Origin: Clonostachys chloroleuca
Lineage: Eukaryota; Ascomycota; Sordariomycetes; Hypocreales; Bionectriaceae
Length of the DNA stretch: 64,000 nucleotides
Reading direction: 5' to 3'
Assembly (NCBI GenBank): GCA_037952775.1
Contig: JBANAY010000003.1
Location: 23,870,001-23,934,000 of the forward strand
Made by a program: the position numbers and the translations under genes. Shown piece after piece: positions 36,569 to 47,708 of this stretch. The notes under the pieces were generated by a model. It did not search any database. It saw nothing but the letters and a program-made list of their open reading frames with translations, and was not told the origin of the DNA. Position 1 is the first letter of the stretch, and the number at the start of each line of letters is the position of its first letter.

Positions 36569-36750
36569 CTATTCCCAATTGAAATTATTAGCAGCTTTCT
36601 CAGCGCTATTCCCAAGTAGTATATTGACGCCGCCCTTGTGCCGGCCCCTTGCCGCGTGCGACAGCAGAGTCTGGCCATATTCGTCTTTGGCCTTGGAACC
36701 AGCGCCTTTCTCGAGCAGTAGCGCATAACCGAATCTGCCATCAGCCTGGG
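36569..36750 (-). pseudogene. ankyrin-repeat fragment
   Basis: Encodes ALLLEKGAGSKAKDEYGQTL followed by LSHAARGRHKGGVNILLG, the recognisable core of one to two ankyrin repeats (GADxxAKDxxGxTxLxxAA). No start, no further repeats and no complete domain are present, so it is a remnant of a larger gene. It begins one base after the stop of the neighbouring membrane-protein gene. Confidence 0.6.
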
Positions 36751-38738
36751 TCATATCCTCTTCAGTTCTCTCACACGCAAGGGAGCCACTTGCCCAACAA
36801 CTCCAAAAGCGTATCGTGGTGCAGTAAGGGGTTGAGAATTCACCACATCACTTGGCGTCACACCATACATGAGTTCCACTTGACCCAAATTCCGTATATT
36901 GCAACCATGGACCCGGTCTAAATGTTGATCCAAAGCCGCATTCCGAGTAGCTAAGAGAAAGGTTGAAAACGTAAAGTTGCCTGATCCGTTATTGGCCCAA
37001 ACAAAGACCCAGCCGACGACACACCCCAACGCTGCGAAACCTGCAGTGATAACATAGGCTAGGGCTAGACGGGAAGGCTCATACCAGTACACGGAGATGA
37101 TGTTGTACTCTGTGCACGTCGTCCCAACCTGCACGGCGTTGACAAGCTGCCGGCTGGATATCATCGAGATGGTGACGTTCTCATACATCTCAACGAGACG
37201 CTGCATGAGGTCCCGGACAGGAAATCCTAGTTGCGGTGGCCTACCAAGCAGCTGCTGGACCTCTACGAGAGATGTCTCGTGTACACGTGAATCCTGGAAG
37301 AGAAGCCGGCCGTCGTCGAGCAGCATCCACGCTTTTCCAGCAATGTAACCGAAGACATGGTCGCGCTGCAGTTGGTACGATGCACGCCGGCCCTCTGTGG
37401 CATTTCTGGTGATATACCCTGTAGAACTGTCGGGGACTTCAGTCGAGATGTTGTTACTGGCGTCTAAAGGAGGGACTCTCTCGATCGGGGTAACAGTTCT
37501 CTCGAGGATGGTCTGGATGCCGTTGACGAACGAGACGTTCTGTCGATAATGTGAGCGCCAACTGGTACATCTAAAGGCGGATATGTCGAAAATATCGTGA
37601 AGATCTTGATTGGGATGTTGTTCGTGCCAATCCCTAGGTGAAGAATATTGGTCGATAAAGCCAGGCTTGAAGGAGCGATACACAACTTCCATATCCGAGG
37701 ACTGGTTGAAGGCGTACGCCCTAAATTGAAATTGGGAACCCATTCCGTCCCAATAGCTAGTAAACCACGAACAGTTGTTACCACTGTTGGGGTCCTGTTG
37801 ATGTTGAAGGTCGACGTCACATATTGCAGCCTGGGAAGTCCAACTCGTGCTAAAGCCGGTGATATTGGCACACACAAAGCTGGGTCCGTCGAATTCAAGC
37901 ATGTACGTACAATTCGGGCTTGAGCATCCCGTGTTCTCGGTACCGACTATAGAGCTTCCAAGCATTACTTTGTCCGCGAGCTTTCGGATTCTGGTGCTGG
38001 ATGCAGAGGTGAAAGCCACTGTGCTATAGTCAGAATTTCCGCCATGGAAAGTGACCCCCGGATCGCCAGCGACTTCAAAGTCAACGGATGGTACTGCGCA
38101 AGGATGTTGATGCTCCACGATATGAAGACGAACTGTCAGAGCACCAGGAGCAAAGAGGACCCCGACGGGAACGAGCCTACCCAGGCGTTACTGTCAACGG
38201 ATCCCCATAACTTTGGGTAATCTTACCATGCTATCACGGCGACGGTAGCCGCTCATGGTGCCTTACATATCCACTCGGCTTTTAGAAAAGAATATGGCTC
38301 CCACAAACCTGCGAACATGGCATTGAGAGCTCTAAGACTAAATCCCACCTTTCGTACATAACCCCAGACGGCTTGCTGGAAGGACAGAAAGAGCGACCCA
38401 GTGAACATTGCCTTGGCAAAGAAAGCCAGTATCTGAGCAATTGCGGACTCCATTGACTGACGGAATGACGATGTAGGTGTGAGATGGAGGGCCGTGAAAA
38501 AGAAGTGGTTGGCAACCACAGTAACTGTAATGTCAACTTGCCAGCCTCTGACTTTGCTAAGGCCCGTAGCCTAATATAGTACATGTAACATACGACAGCC
38601 AAAGAGCCAGAAGCCTCCGATTCCCAAGGATGTCTTGCTTCCTCTCCTAAATATTGGTTTCGGCTCGATCAAAGTTGCCTGGGCGGCTTGCGTAAATTGT
38701 GGTAGAACACCTAACACGGGGGAGGTTGAGGCCTGCAT
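36751..38738 (-). pseudogene. fungal multi-pass membrane protein (DUF3176-like), two nonsense mutations
   Basis: ATG 38738 opens a frame that, with one intron (38226-38177, 50 bp, GTAAGA...GGTAG), runs 645 codons to 36751. It is interrupted by TAG at 38573-38571 and TGA at 38255-38253. The frame matches a large fungal family with two or three N-terminal membrane segments (TSSFRQSMESAIAQILAFFA; FQQAVWGYVRK; AVIAWLVPVGVLFAPGALTV). A long extracellular, Asn-glycosylation-rich part follows, then a C-terminal helix (AYVITAGFAALGCVVGWVFV) and a short tail ending GQVAPLRVRELKRI. Both stops are explicable by single transitions in an otherwise open frame, so this is a recent pseudogene, or an assembly with errors. 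The function of the family is not known. No RIP-style saturation is seen here. Confidence 0.7.
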
Positions 38739-39194
38739 ATTTGATCATCGAACCTAGTTCTTTGTTCTGGGGCTTGTTGATCTCGATATTACATAAATCC
38801 ACACGCCTGTCTTATGAAAAAGAAAAGGAACTGAGGTAAATCTGACCCAACATCGACAATGGTGCAATTTATCAGGCCATCTCATCCACATAGTTCAGGC
38901 TTCGCAAGCATGCCGCCCAGCGTCCATGTTCTCGACCAGATAGGGCCAAGCCATGGCGGTGGCGATATAGGCAGCATCCAGAATAAGATTTGACTAGGCA
39001 ATAGGTGATAGTAGAAATACTTTCGGAAAGTTTATACTAAAAAAAAATGCTGTATACTACTAGGCAGAGACCTTTAATAAGCAGCTAATACGTTGGAAAG
39101 ACTTTTAAGAGTCTCTAGATACATTGGGGTACGGGTTCAACGTCAGTATTCTGTCATTAGAAACTTGCTAAAAAAACGGCTGAATTTAGCTATA
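38739..39194. other. intergenic region
   Basis: Normal-composition sequence without a supported gene, grading into AT-rich DNA near 39000. Confidence 0.4.
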
Positions 39195-39232
39195 TAAAAA
39201 ATAAAAAAATAAAAAAATAAAAATAAAAACTA
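39195..39232 (+). repeat. A-rich simple repeat (TAAAAAA units)
   Basis: Tract of TAAAAA/TAAAAAA units, similar to 32718-32752. It may be the tail of a decayed retroposon whose body is not recognised. Confidence 0.7.
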
Positions 39233-39514
39233 ACCGTGGCACATACAGAGTGTGTTAGTGGTGCGAGTTGGTCCCCTTCATCTTCTAATAGTAACAGCAA
39301 AATAGTCTATACATGAAGCTGCTTATTAAAAGGGGAGCTACTATTATAGTTGTAGAGAAGGACGAGTGGACGCTATTACATTAACTACTACAATATACTA
39401 ATACTAATATAGTAGAAGTTTTTAAGCAGAGATTAGTATTCTATATAAACTAGTGTATAACTTTATATATTAACCTATATATATAATTAAATATCTCTCT
39501 ATCTAATATCCCTT

Positions 39515-39660
39515 TCTATAGGATAGCCCTTTTGTAGGATAGATTATACCTCTTTCATAGAATATCCCTTACAAGGGATAACGCTCTTGTAGGATAACCC
39601 TTTTTATAGGATAGTATGTAGTATACTAGCCCTTTACTAGGATAGTATGTGGTCTAGTGC
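39515..39660 (+). repeat. degenerate short tandem repeat (TAGGATAG units)
   Basis: Seven or more imperfect units of about 15-20 bp built on CCCTTTnTATAGGATAG occur between 39515 and 39660. No coding potential. Confidence 0.6.
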
Positions 39661-39745
39661 CTAGAAATAGGATCAGCCCTTAAACACGAACTATTACTAC
39701 TGAGCTGACTGAGCTGTGTCTAAGCGAAACTTTAAGCGAGCCTGA

Positions 39746-40119
39746 ACGACTGTTACGAGTTTGACCAACGTGCACCGTCACGTGTGGACCCCACTTTTCC
39801 TCTCCAATCATACCTGGATCATCCGGATCTCACGATGATCCTCATGATCCTCGACTTAGGATCATTGCCAAGCCTCAATGATCCCCTAGTATATATGCAC
39901 ATTCATTTCACTAGATAGAACACTCTTTCGGACAGTTATCAATAACATCGTCTACGCATCTATTGTTACTAGCTCCACAATACTCGCACATTGACAGTGA
40001 CTCGCATTGCACAGCCTAAGACAACCTGATCGCGCCACTCAGAACAGCACTCTGATTGGTTCAACCCCGACCTACCCTAGACCCCCGTCCAGTGTAAGTC
40101 ATCCAACCGTCACAACGAC
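39746..40119 (+). repeat. solo LTR 39751-40114 with ACGAC target duplications
   Basis: A 364-bp element begins TGTTACGAG and ends CCGTCACA, so it has TG...CA ends. It is flanked by the 5-bp direct repeat ACGAC at 39746-39750 and 40115-40119. CTAGTATATATGCAC could be its internal TATA region. It contains normal numbers of CA/TG/CG and is un-mutated, whereas relatives at 22690, 40394, 62630 and 63255 are RIP-damaged. No internal retrotransposon region is attached, so recombination between two LTRs probably removed it. Confidence 0.85.
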
Positions 40120-40393
40120 TCTGAGCACGCAGTTAAGCTGGCAACAGACTGCTGATATCATAAACAAATTAGGCTCGATATTTGCAAGGTATTCGATTAA
40201 GATACTGCACTTCCCCTATGGGGCTGGCCGTTATTTATCTTCTATGCTATTCTAACGTGGAAGAACCAGCCAGTCTGTGAGGAATACAGTATTAAATGAA
40301 AAAGGTATAGTAGTTTTAGAATGAAAGCCTATTAGAGATAGGCGCTATAGTTTAAGTAGTTAAAATAGAAGCTTTATATATCTAGAACTATAT

Positions 40394-40620
40394 TGTAACG
40401 GTTGGGTTGACTTACACTGGACAGGGTCTAGGGTAGGTCGAGGTTAAACTAATTAGAGTATTATTCTGAGTAGTACGATCGGGTTATTATATAGTTATAT
40501 AATATAAGTTATTATTAATATAAGTATTATAGAGCTAGTTCTAATAGATATATAGATAATATTATTAATAACTATCTGAAAGAGCATCTAAACTATAGAA
40601 ATAAATATATATATATACTA
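40394..40620 (-). repeat. inverted, partly RIP-mutated copy of the solo LTR
   Basis: Starts TGTAACGGTTGGGTTGACTT, the reverse complement of the solo LTR end, and follows it until about 40620, where similarity stops. The first 100 bases are lightly mutated, the rest more. Confidence 0.7.
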
Positions 40621-40763
40621 ATATATTTACTAGAGTATTTATAATAGTCTTTACTTAAGACTTTACTTATTTAAAGTAAAATTACCTTTATTAGTTACTA
40701 AGGTAGATTAGTACTATCTACCTTATATATAACTTCCTATAGCCTGATAATAGCCTTTGTTTA

Positions 40764-40858
40764 TAATAAGATCCTACTCCCTACCTTTTATTAGTATAAA
40801 AATTTACTTACTAAATTTTAATAAATCCTACTAGGAACTATTATAGAATTACTAATAG
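40764..40858 (-). repeat. fragment of the TLH 5'-end repeat
   Basis: The last 95 bp of the TLH terminal repeat, ending GAACTATTATAGAATTACTA then ATAG, without attached helicase sequence. Confidence 0.65.
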
Positions 40859-41155
40859 AACAGGTCAGGGCAGAATATAAACTGTTCTATCTGCTATATA
40901 TATACTTCCTTTATCTACCTATCTCTAACCCCTTATAGAGGAGAACTATAAATTAAGCTATATATTCCTTAAGTCCTTCCTATGAGATCTATCTTATCCT
41001 TATATATACTACTAAAGTATAGTACAGCTATTAATTAATAATAATACAGTATTCTATAAGCATCCTACTATTATATATATAATAACACCTGTTTATACCA
41101 CAGGCTGAGTAAGGCGCGATTATGCACAGATTAAACCAATAGGCTCAGATGCTCG
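40859..41155. repeat. lightly mutated copy of the repeat at 19636-19980
   Basis: Collinear with 19636-19980 but keeps sites such as AACAGGTCAGGGCAG, CACCTGTTTATACCACAGGC and GGCGCGATTATGCACAG that are mutated to T/A there. Class unknown. It contains TGTTCT...CCACA, but similarity continues on both sides, so these are not proven LTR ends. Confidence 0.6.
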
Positions 41156-41189
41156 ACCTATATTAATCCGCCTATTATAAAGATTAATA

Positions 41190-42500
41190 GCGGTTATTTA
41201 TTATCAGCTATCTTATCTATATAATATATAATATATAGTAGCTATCTGAATATATCTATATACTGCTTCTATATATCCTCCTCTATTCTACTATTAAATA
41301 GCTAATTAGGCTTTCTTTCTAAAGCAGTTTAAACTACCTTAAATAATATAGCCTTACCTACCTTAATAGCTATTATAATTATCTATATCTAACTAAGTAT
41401 ATACTCTATTACTTTCTATACTAACTATAGTACTATCTTCTTATCCTGGATATTCTACTTTATACTATAGAGCTTAGTAATAAAGAGCTCCTATAGATAT
41501 ATTATCTAGCTAATAAACTTAAGCTATTTATTAAATTTAAACTAGTTATCTCTAATTTAAATTATTATCTATATCTTATATATCTCCTTAGCTACCTCCT
41601 CCTTAAAGAGTTCCTATACTTTTTCTATAGCTAACTTAGACTATAGATAATTAATAGAACTAGTAATCTCTCTAGCTATACTAATTCTGAACTAGCTACT
41701 TATAGCCCTTTAAGGAAAGAACTATTAATAATATATACTACTTATCTATAGCTAGTTATAAGCCTCTACTACTTTCTTCCTAATATTATTACTCTTCTTC
41801 TAGCTACTATTCTAATTATACTCCTTCTATAGATAAATATATATCCCTTACCCTATATAGATAATATACTAATATATTTAATATTATAGTTTATTAATTC
41901 TAAGTAGAGAGATATATAGTACTAGCTCTATAATATATTATAATAGTATATAATTATATAGTTCCTTCTAATTCTATATAAGTCTATTAATAGCTTATAT
42001 AGCTATCTTAATTTCCCTTCTCTAGATTACTATAAATAATAGATATTAATTTTAGAGGTAAGATTCTATCTCTTTATTAATATAAGTATATTAATACTAT
42101 ATATAGATAATAAATAAATATTATATAAGATAGATAAATAGCTCTATTATATTCAGTATAATACTATAGATTATATAGTATTAAGATTAAATATATTAAT
42201 AGAGTAGGTTTTTAAGGTAGTAGATAGTATAGATAAGGATCTCAATAAAGCCTAGTTTAATTAGGCTTTTAGTTAAGACCTTACTGAGATATCGGGTAAA
42301 TAATATTCCTAGTAGGAATATTAGAAATATTAGTTAAATACTAGGTAAATAACTATTTTTTATAGAGTAATCTAAATTTCTAACTAATAGATTAATAAAC
42401 TCTTAGTAATAGATCCTACCCCCTACCTTTTACTAGTATAAAAATTTACTTACTAAATTTTAATAGATCCTATTAAGAACTATTATAGAATTACTAATAG
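41190..42500 (-). pseudogene. TLH helicase N-terminal fragment, moderately RIP-mutated
   Basis: Matches copy A from about 26730 to 28030, so only the N-terminal (upstream) part of the helicase gene and its terminal repeat remain. It has fewer transitions than copies A and B. Confidence 0.75.
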
Positions 42501-42599
42501 GATTATTTAAGTTTACTAATAATCTAGAGTAATCTATCTCCTACTAGTAGAAAATATAGAGTATACTATATAATATAGTAGGTATATACTTTATTTATA

Positions 42600-43094
42600 A
42601 TACTCTTAATTCTAAATAAGTCTATTAATAATTTATATAATTATTTTAATTTCCTTTCTCTATTTTAATATAAAAAATAGATATTAAGCTTAGAGATAAA
42701 ATTCTACCTCTTTATTAATATAAGTATATTAGTACTATTTATAAATAATAAATAGATACTATATAAAATAGATAAATAGTTCTATTATATTTAATAGAGG
42801 TTTTAGAAAGTAGTAGATAGTATAGATAAGTATCTTAATAAGATCTAATTTAATTAGTATTTTATTTAAGATCTTATTAAGATACTAATTAAATATTATT
42901 CCTAGTAGGAATACTAGAAATATCAGCTTATTATTAGATAAATAGTAACTCTTTTATAAGTATATTAAGATTTTTAATTAATAGATTAATAGATTCTTAA
43001 TAATAGATCCTACCCTCTGCCTTTTCTTAGTATAAAAATTTACCTATTAAATTTTAATAGATTCTACTAGGAACTATTATAGAATAACTAATAG
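42600..43094 (-). pseudogene. TLH helicase extreme N-terminal fragment
   Basis: A shorter second fragment of the same family, ending at the same terminal repeat (43094). It marks the edge of the RIP-mutated zone before island 3. The sequence between this and the previous fragment (42501-42600) matches a motif also seen near 63490-63620 (TTTACTAATAATCTAGAGTA). Confidence 0.7.
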
Positions 43095-44151
43095 CTTATA
43101 TATAGTTACAGCGTTAAACCGGTAGCAAAATACACACCGCAGACTTCCTGCAACCAACCCGCTTGAGCGTGTAAAGCAAGGAACCGGCCATGAGCTGAGC
43201 TATTACTTGATTGTTAATCCCTTTTGGTGTGTAAGTGGGCCCAGAAAAAATAGCACACGGGCAGTATCTGCCACATAAGGACAGAACAGCAGTGATCATA
43301 TGAGGTGGCTTACTGCAAGCAAAGCGTCCAATTATTTCTGCCACCTGCCGAGGTGTGCTGGCCTTTGATTAGCAGGTTAAAGAAGTACCCAAGTACCGTA
43401 CCCCGCCTTGCCCGCTCCATATTTACCCCACCTGTAAGTGGTGAACGCTTTTCAGACAGGGAGTTCCGCAACAGTCCTTTGCTCCGGAGTCGGTGTCTCA
43501 AGCTACAAAAAAGGGGTGCTCGAGTGGGGTGCTGGCTTGATAAGCAAGGAACACTGTTAGTCGGCTTGGAAAAAGGACTACTGCAGCCACTCATACTCCG
43601 CTCATCTGACTGATGACAAATTCAAGAATGTCGGCCAGAATAGAAAATATAGAGCGAAGGCAGCAAAAGGCGGAAATACTGCCTCTACTGTACTGTATTA
43701 TCAAGATTTCCAGACATAACAACTACAGTTTGGAGCATAACCAGCTTCCTCTTTATTAACACATGCTAAATGTAAACTGATTCTCCACACAGTGTCATTT
43801 ATTACCAAATGCACTTTATACAAATTTTACATGTTTTGAGACTTGCAGCTAAAGCAGTTCTTTGTTCCATTTTCTTGGACTTAGCCAAGAAACAGGCACC
43901 CCCATGTCACAGCCCAGGCACCCTAGTATCGCAGCCAATTTACCATCAGGAAATGGTACCAAGGTTATCCAACATTCAACGTAAGACAATCAGGATACGT
44001 AGAGTTAGGAGCAAAACCAGCTTCCTTAATTACATAGAATAAGAAATAAGTGTTACATTACAAAACTATATGTTGGCTCGAGAGATTGGAATCATGCCAC
44101 CACGATGCTACCCGCCGCTGCACTGAGATGCATGCATCTTAGAGTATATAG
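43095..44151. other. intergenic region downstream of the NLR gene
   Basis: Normal-composition DNA. Several open frames of 75-100 codons occur on both strands near 43110-43610 but overlap antisense and show no family features. A 26-bp piece of the dispersed repeat (43724-43749) lies here in inverted orientation. Confidence 0.5.
43724..43749 (-). repeat. 26-bp inverted copy of the end of the repeat at 47473-47708
   Basis: Exact reverse complement of 47683-47708, on the opposite flank of the NLR gene. It begins TACAGTTTGGAGCATAACC on the plus strand. Confidence 0.8.
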
Positions 44152-44763
44152 TTAGTTTTGCCACCTATGTAGAGCTAAGACTGATGACTGCGTATGTGGA
44201 TGGTCTACTCCTAGTTTAATTTCGCTGAGGTGAATACACCTTTGCATCAAGTCGATGGCCTCCGTTTCCTTGCCTATAGAATCCCAAGTATAAGCCAAAT
44301 TGTTCATACTCGTCAGTGTATCAGGATGGTCTGCTCCAAGCTTCATCTTAAAAGTCTCCATCATCTGCACCTTAAGTTTCTCTGCCTCCTGCCACCGGCC
44401 CTGATTCCTATATGTTGATGCAAGATTGGCTATACTCGCTAGAGTATCAGGATAGTCTGCACCAAGCTTCATCTTAAAAGTCTCCATTACCTGCACCTCG
44501 AGCTTCTCTGCCTCCTCCCACCGGCCCTGATTTATATATGTTGATGCAAGATTGGCCATACTCGTCAGTATAGAGGGATAGTCTGCTCCAAGCTTCACCT
44601 GACGAGTCTCCATCACCTGCACATCGAGCTTCTCTGCCTCCTCCAACCGGCCCTGACTCCTATATGTTGATGCAAGATTGGTCATACTCGTCAATGTAGA
44701 GGGGTGGCCCTCGCCAAATAGTTCTCTTCTTATACGTAACTCCTCCATATCGAGCGGCTCTGC
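44152..44763 (-). repeat. 126-bp tandem repeats encoding the TPR sensor
   Basis: Unit starts at 44763, 44637, 44511, 44385 and 44259. Units two to four are nearly identical at both DNA and protein level (AEKLxVQVMET...KLGADYP...NLASTYxNQGR). High internal identity is typical of repeats that shuffle by unequal exchange in fungal NLRs. Confidence 0.9.
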
Positions 44764-47176
44764 GTTATCCCACTGTCCTTCAAACCTGAGGTATGCAGTT
44801 ACACAATGAAGAAGATATGCCTTTGCCTCGCCCTCATCTCCGGAGCTGAAATCACATAATCTAAGCACAGTATTTGCATGAGACAAGTACGCAGCGCATC
44901 TTGCCCGAGTCTCATATGTGCCATAGGGATAAAGATTTGACACCACCATTAACGCTTCCTTCTTGAAACGACCCCATGTGCTACTGCTAGCAAGCCACTT
45001 ACGCGTTACTAGCTGGATAAGGCGATGAATATCGTAACTTCCGTTGTTATCTTCAGTCACCAGAGAGAAAGCCTTCAGAACCCCCAATGCTTCTGTGAGC
45101 TCCAAGTCGCCTTTTGGTTCCTTTCTTTCTTTTTGTTCAACATAGCATGAAAGAAATTGTGCTGGGATGTCCTGGCGATCTAGGAGGCTCATGAAGGAGA
45201 GGAGCTCACTTGCTAGAACATGCTGTTGCTGGATCTGCTGAAATGAGAGGATCCACGTTTGTGCCACAGCACGAGGAGCCTCCGAGTCGCGCCCAATAGT
45301 CTCAAACTCCTTATTCAATAGCTGCACCACATTTCGATCGCTCTCACCTAGTAGTTGGAGATATTTTCCCACTGTTGTGCAGGTCTCTTGGATGAAAGAC
45401 GAGGCCTGAGCAAGAGCCAGTGGCAGATATTCCAACTGGGATGATAATGATGATAACTCTTCAGGTGTCGCCCTAGTATTACCAAGTTTGGTGAGAAGTA
45501 ATTGCTCTGACTCATCTTTGTCCATACGGCTTGCTTCAACCGGCTGCTGGCCTTTAGCTAGTCGGACACCTAGCTGCTTGTTTCTTGTCGTGACCATGAG
45601 AGACCCATGGCGACACTCAGGTATATAATCTGAGAAGTGGCCTGCATGGCTTGGCCCCCTAGCTAAGCTTGAGGCAGCTGCCGGAGAACCAAAGAAAAGC
45701 TGCATATCATCTGAATTATCAAGAACCATGAGCCATTGGCCAGAGTCCTTCTTTTCCAGCCACCCTCTCACTAATCGTAAGATATCAACTTTTGGATCGC
45801 TATAGCCGGGGATTTGGTACTCTTCTGCAATCGACATATACGACTGGCGGAAGCGGTCGGCGCTGCTAGCATGAACCCACAAGACTGATATAGCAGGGTG
45901 TGTTTCTTGCAGCCAGTAAACGTAAGCCAGCGCAATCTGTGTTTTCCTGCTTCGTATTAATAATCCCCCATTTGAATCACAGATAGGGCCAAAAAAAACC
46001 TACCCGACACCGCCTAAGCCAAAGAGCGACGCTCGCAAGTAAGAGGTTGTAGTTTTTTGCTGTAGATGGCCTAGGCTCTCCTTAAGCTTCTGTAGGATAT
46101 CCTGCCGTCCAATAAAGTCCGGATTGCTAGGATATGGCACAATAACTATAATCCAATTAGTATAAAGACCCCTATCTTGAATCTGTTTACGCACACTTTG
46201 AATTGCTTTGATTGACGACTTGGCTTTCGGTTGAAGGCTCCCAGAATTCCAAGAAAGCCTTTGCGCAAGCTGCCGCAGTTGCAGCTGCATACCGCTGCCA
46301 CTTCTTGGTCTTGTGACTGTCGGCATAGTCGCAGGCGCCCTTTATCACTATACAGGGGAATATATCCCAGACTCCGGCGCTCTCCATTTCAAAGCCGATA
46401 ATGCTCTCCTGCTTTGCAATCTCATCGCGCTCTTCTCCAAACTTCATTACAGTATCACCGGAAGCGATACATCCAAAGTGAACTGTTGGTTGTATATCTT
46501 TTTGTTCTAAGCGACAGCGTGATATAAGTTCTCCATTGCATCCACATTCTTCACACGTCTTCCCATCCTTATAGTGGCAATAACTAGCTTCAAACAGCTT
46601 ATCATGGGCTGCACCGGGATAGTGCGCGTGTAAATCCGATTCTTTCTGCAGCTCTCCAAGATGAGTGATAATCTTCTTTTTCAGCATCATCTTACTGCGC
46701 CTGCCCTCTAGCTTCCCTAATTGTGCACGGATCTCCAAATTAGGCCTGCCTAAGGAGTCTAATAGTGTGTTTTTGCGAACAAAGCGCTCAGGAAGTCGAC
46801 GTCCGAAGTCGTATTGAACGACGCCGCTGCTTATAATGATATCACCAAGGATAACTTCGGTATCGGCATTGAAGGGCACAGCACCACATACACCCACAAC
46901 AAGAGCTAGTGTAATGTTGGGATAGCTAGTCCGGCAACATGCTGCAACAACGGCAGCATTTGCCTTCCCCATGCCGGGCATATGGGCGAGAACGACATTA
47001 TGACGGCCGATGGAACCAGTGGTATACGCGTTAGGGTCGCCGGACGCCTTGCCGAAGGAGTGTTCGTCATCCCAGTACTGGTCGAAGAGTGCCTCAACAG
47101 CATCCGCTTCAATTGTGAGGGCACAGATGATGGCAATCTCGAATCCGAGCCGCGAAGTAGGGCGAGTAGGATTCAT
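44152..47176 (-). CDS. NLR-type receptor: PNP_UDP_1 - NB-ARC - TPR
   Basis: Three exons (47176-46195, 46145-46004, 45946-44152), with introns of 49 bp (GTGCGT...ACTAAT...ATAG) and 57 bp (GTAGGT...GCAG), give 972 residues without a stop. Residues 10-310 form a nucleoside-phosphorylase-like domain with VVGVCGAVP (about 94-101), FEMESAG (262-268) and GACDYAD. NB-ARC follows: P-loop GLGGVGKT (about 369-377), Walker B LMVLDN (447-452), SLMVTTRNK (490-498) and the GLPL-like LEYLPLALAQA (546-556). Residues 770-972 are five 42-residue TPR repeats of kinesin-light-chain type. Fungal NLRs of this build are thought to act in allorecognition or immunity-like cell death, with the N-terminal domain as effector and the repeats as sensor. 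The first in-frame ATG of the PNP domain is at 47176. A dead paralogue lies at 1337-1975. Confidence 0.9.
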
Positions 47177-47472
47177 ATCGGAAGATATCAAAGCCACCGA
47201 TGCTATTTGCTTATATACGGTAGCTGTCCTTGCATTTCGGCGCGAGGGATGGTCTTGATAGCAAGGCTTGATCGGGTATTAGGGAGGGGTAAGGCCGATT
47301 AGGCAGAGATGATACGCAAATGGCCATGACGCACCTGGTTCGCGAAGCTTATGGATGACTAAGAGGTACATAGACTGACGCTCTGTTCGATTCGGGTTAT
47401 CTATAGTCCGTCTTCTTGCATGACTGCTGAGGAGATTATGTAATTAAATAGCTGACCTGTTCCTTATTGGTT

Positions 47473-47708
47473 GGAATATACCTTATCGCTCGCCAAAAGT
47501 ATCGAGATTTCGCGCTAACACTGTAGGCACAATTGTTCCCACCTCAGTACTTAGTCTACTTTGAGAAACTCATTTGGGGCCATTAGTGGACATTTCCCCA
47601 TACTGTGAAATAGTGGAAAATGTACACTAAGGTACTTTGAAGTACTCCCTCTTCTTAAAAATAAACATAAAGACAACAGAGCGGAAGCTGGTTATGCTCC
47701 AAACTGTA
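47473..47708 (+). repeat. uninterrupted copy of the dispersed repeat (empty Tc1 site)
   Basis: Matches 4189-4217 plus 5608-5815 with no Tc1 between, and lies about 300 bp upstream of the NLR start. The junction GCCAAAAGTATCG carries the single TA that is duplicated in the occupied copy. Confidence 0.8.

Noticed and set aside
40007..40255. 82-codon plus-strand open frame
   Set aside because: It starts inside the solo LTR (39751-40114) and crosses its border, so it is a chance frame.
40883..41102. Possible second solo LTR (TGTTCT...CCACA)
   Set aside because: No target duplication, and similarity to 19636-19980 continues beyond both supposed ends.
43114..43613. Overlapping open frames of 76-102 codons on both strands
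   Set aside because: They are mutually antisense, have no recognisable domain, signal peptide or introns, and lie in intergenic DNA.
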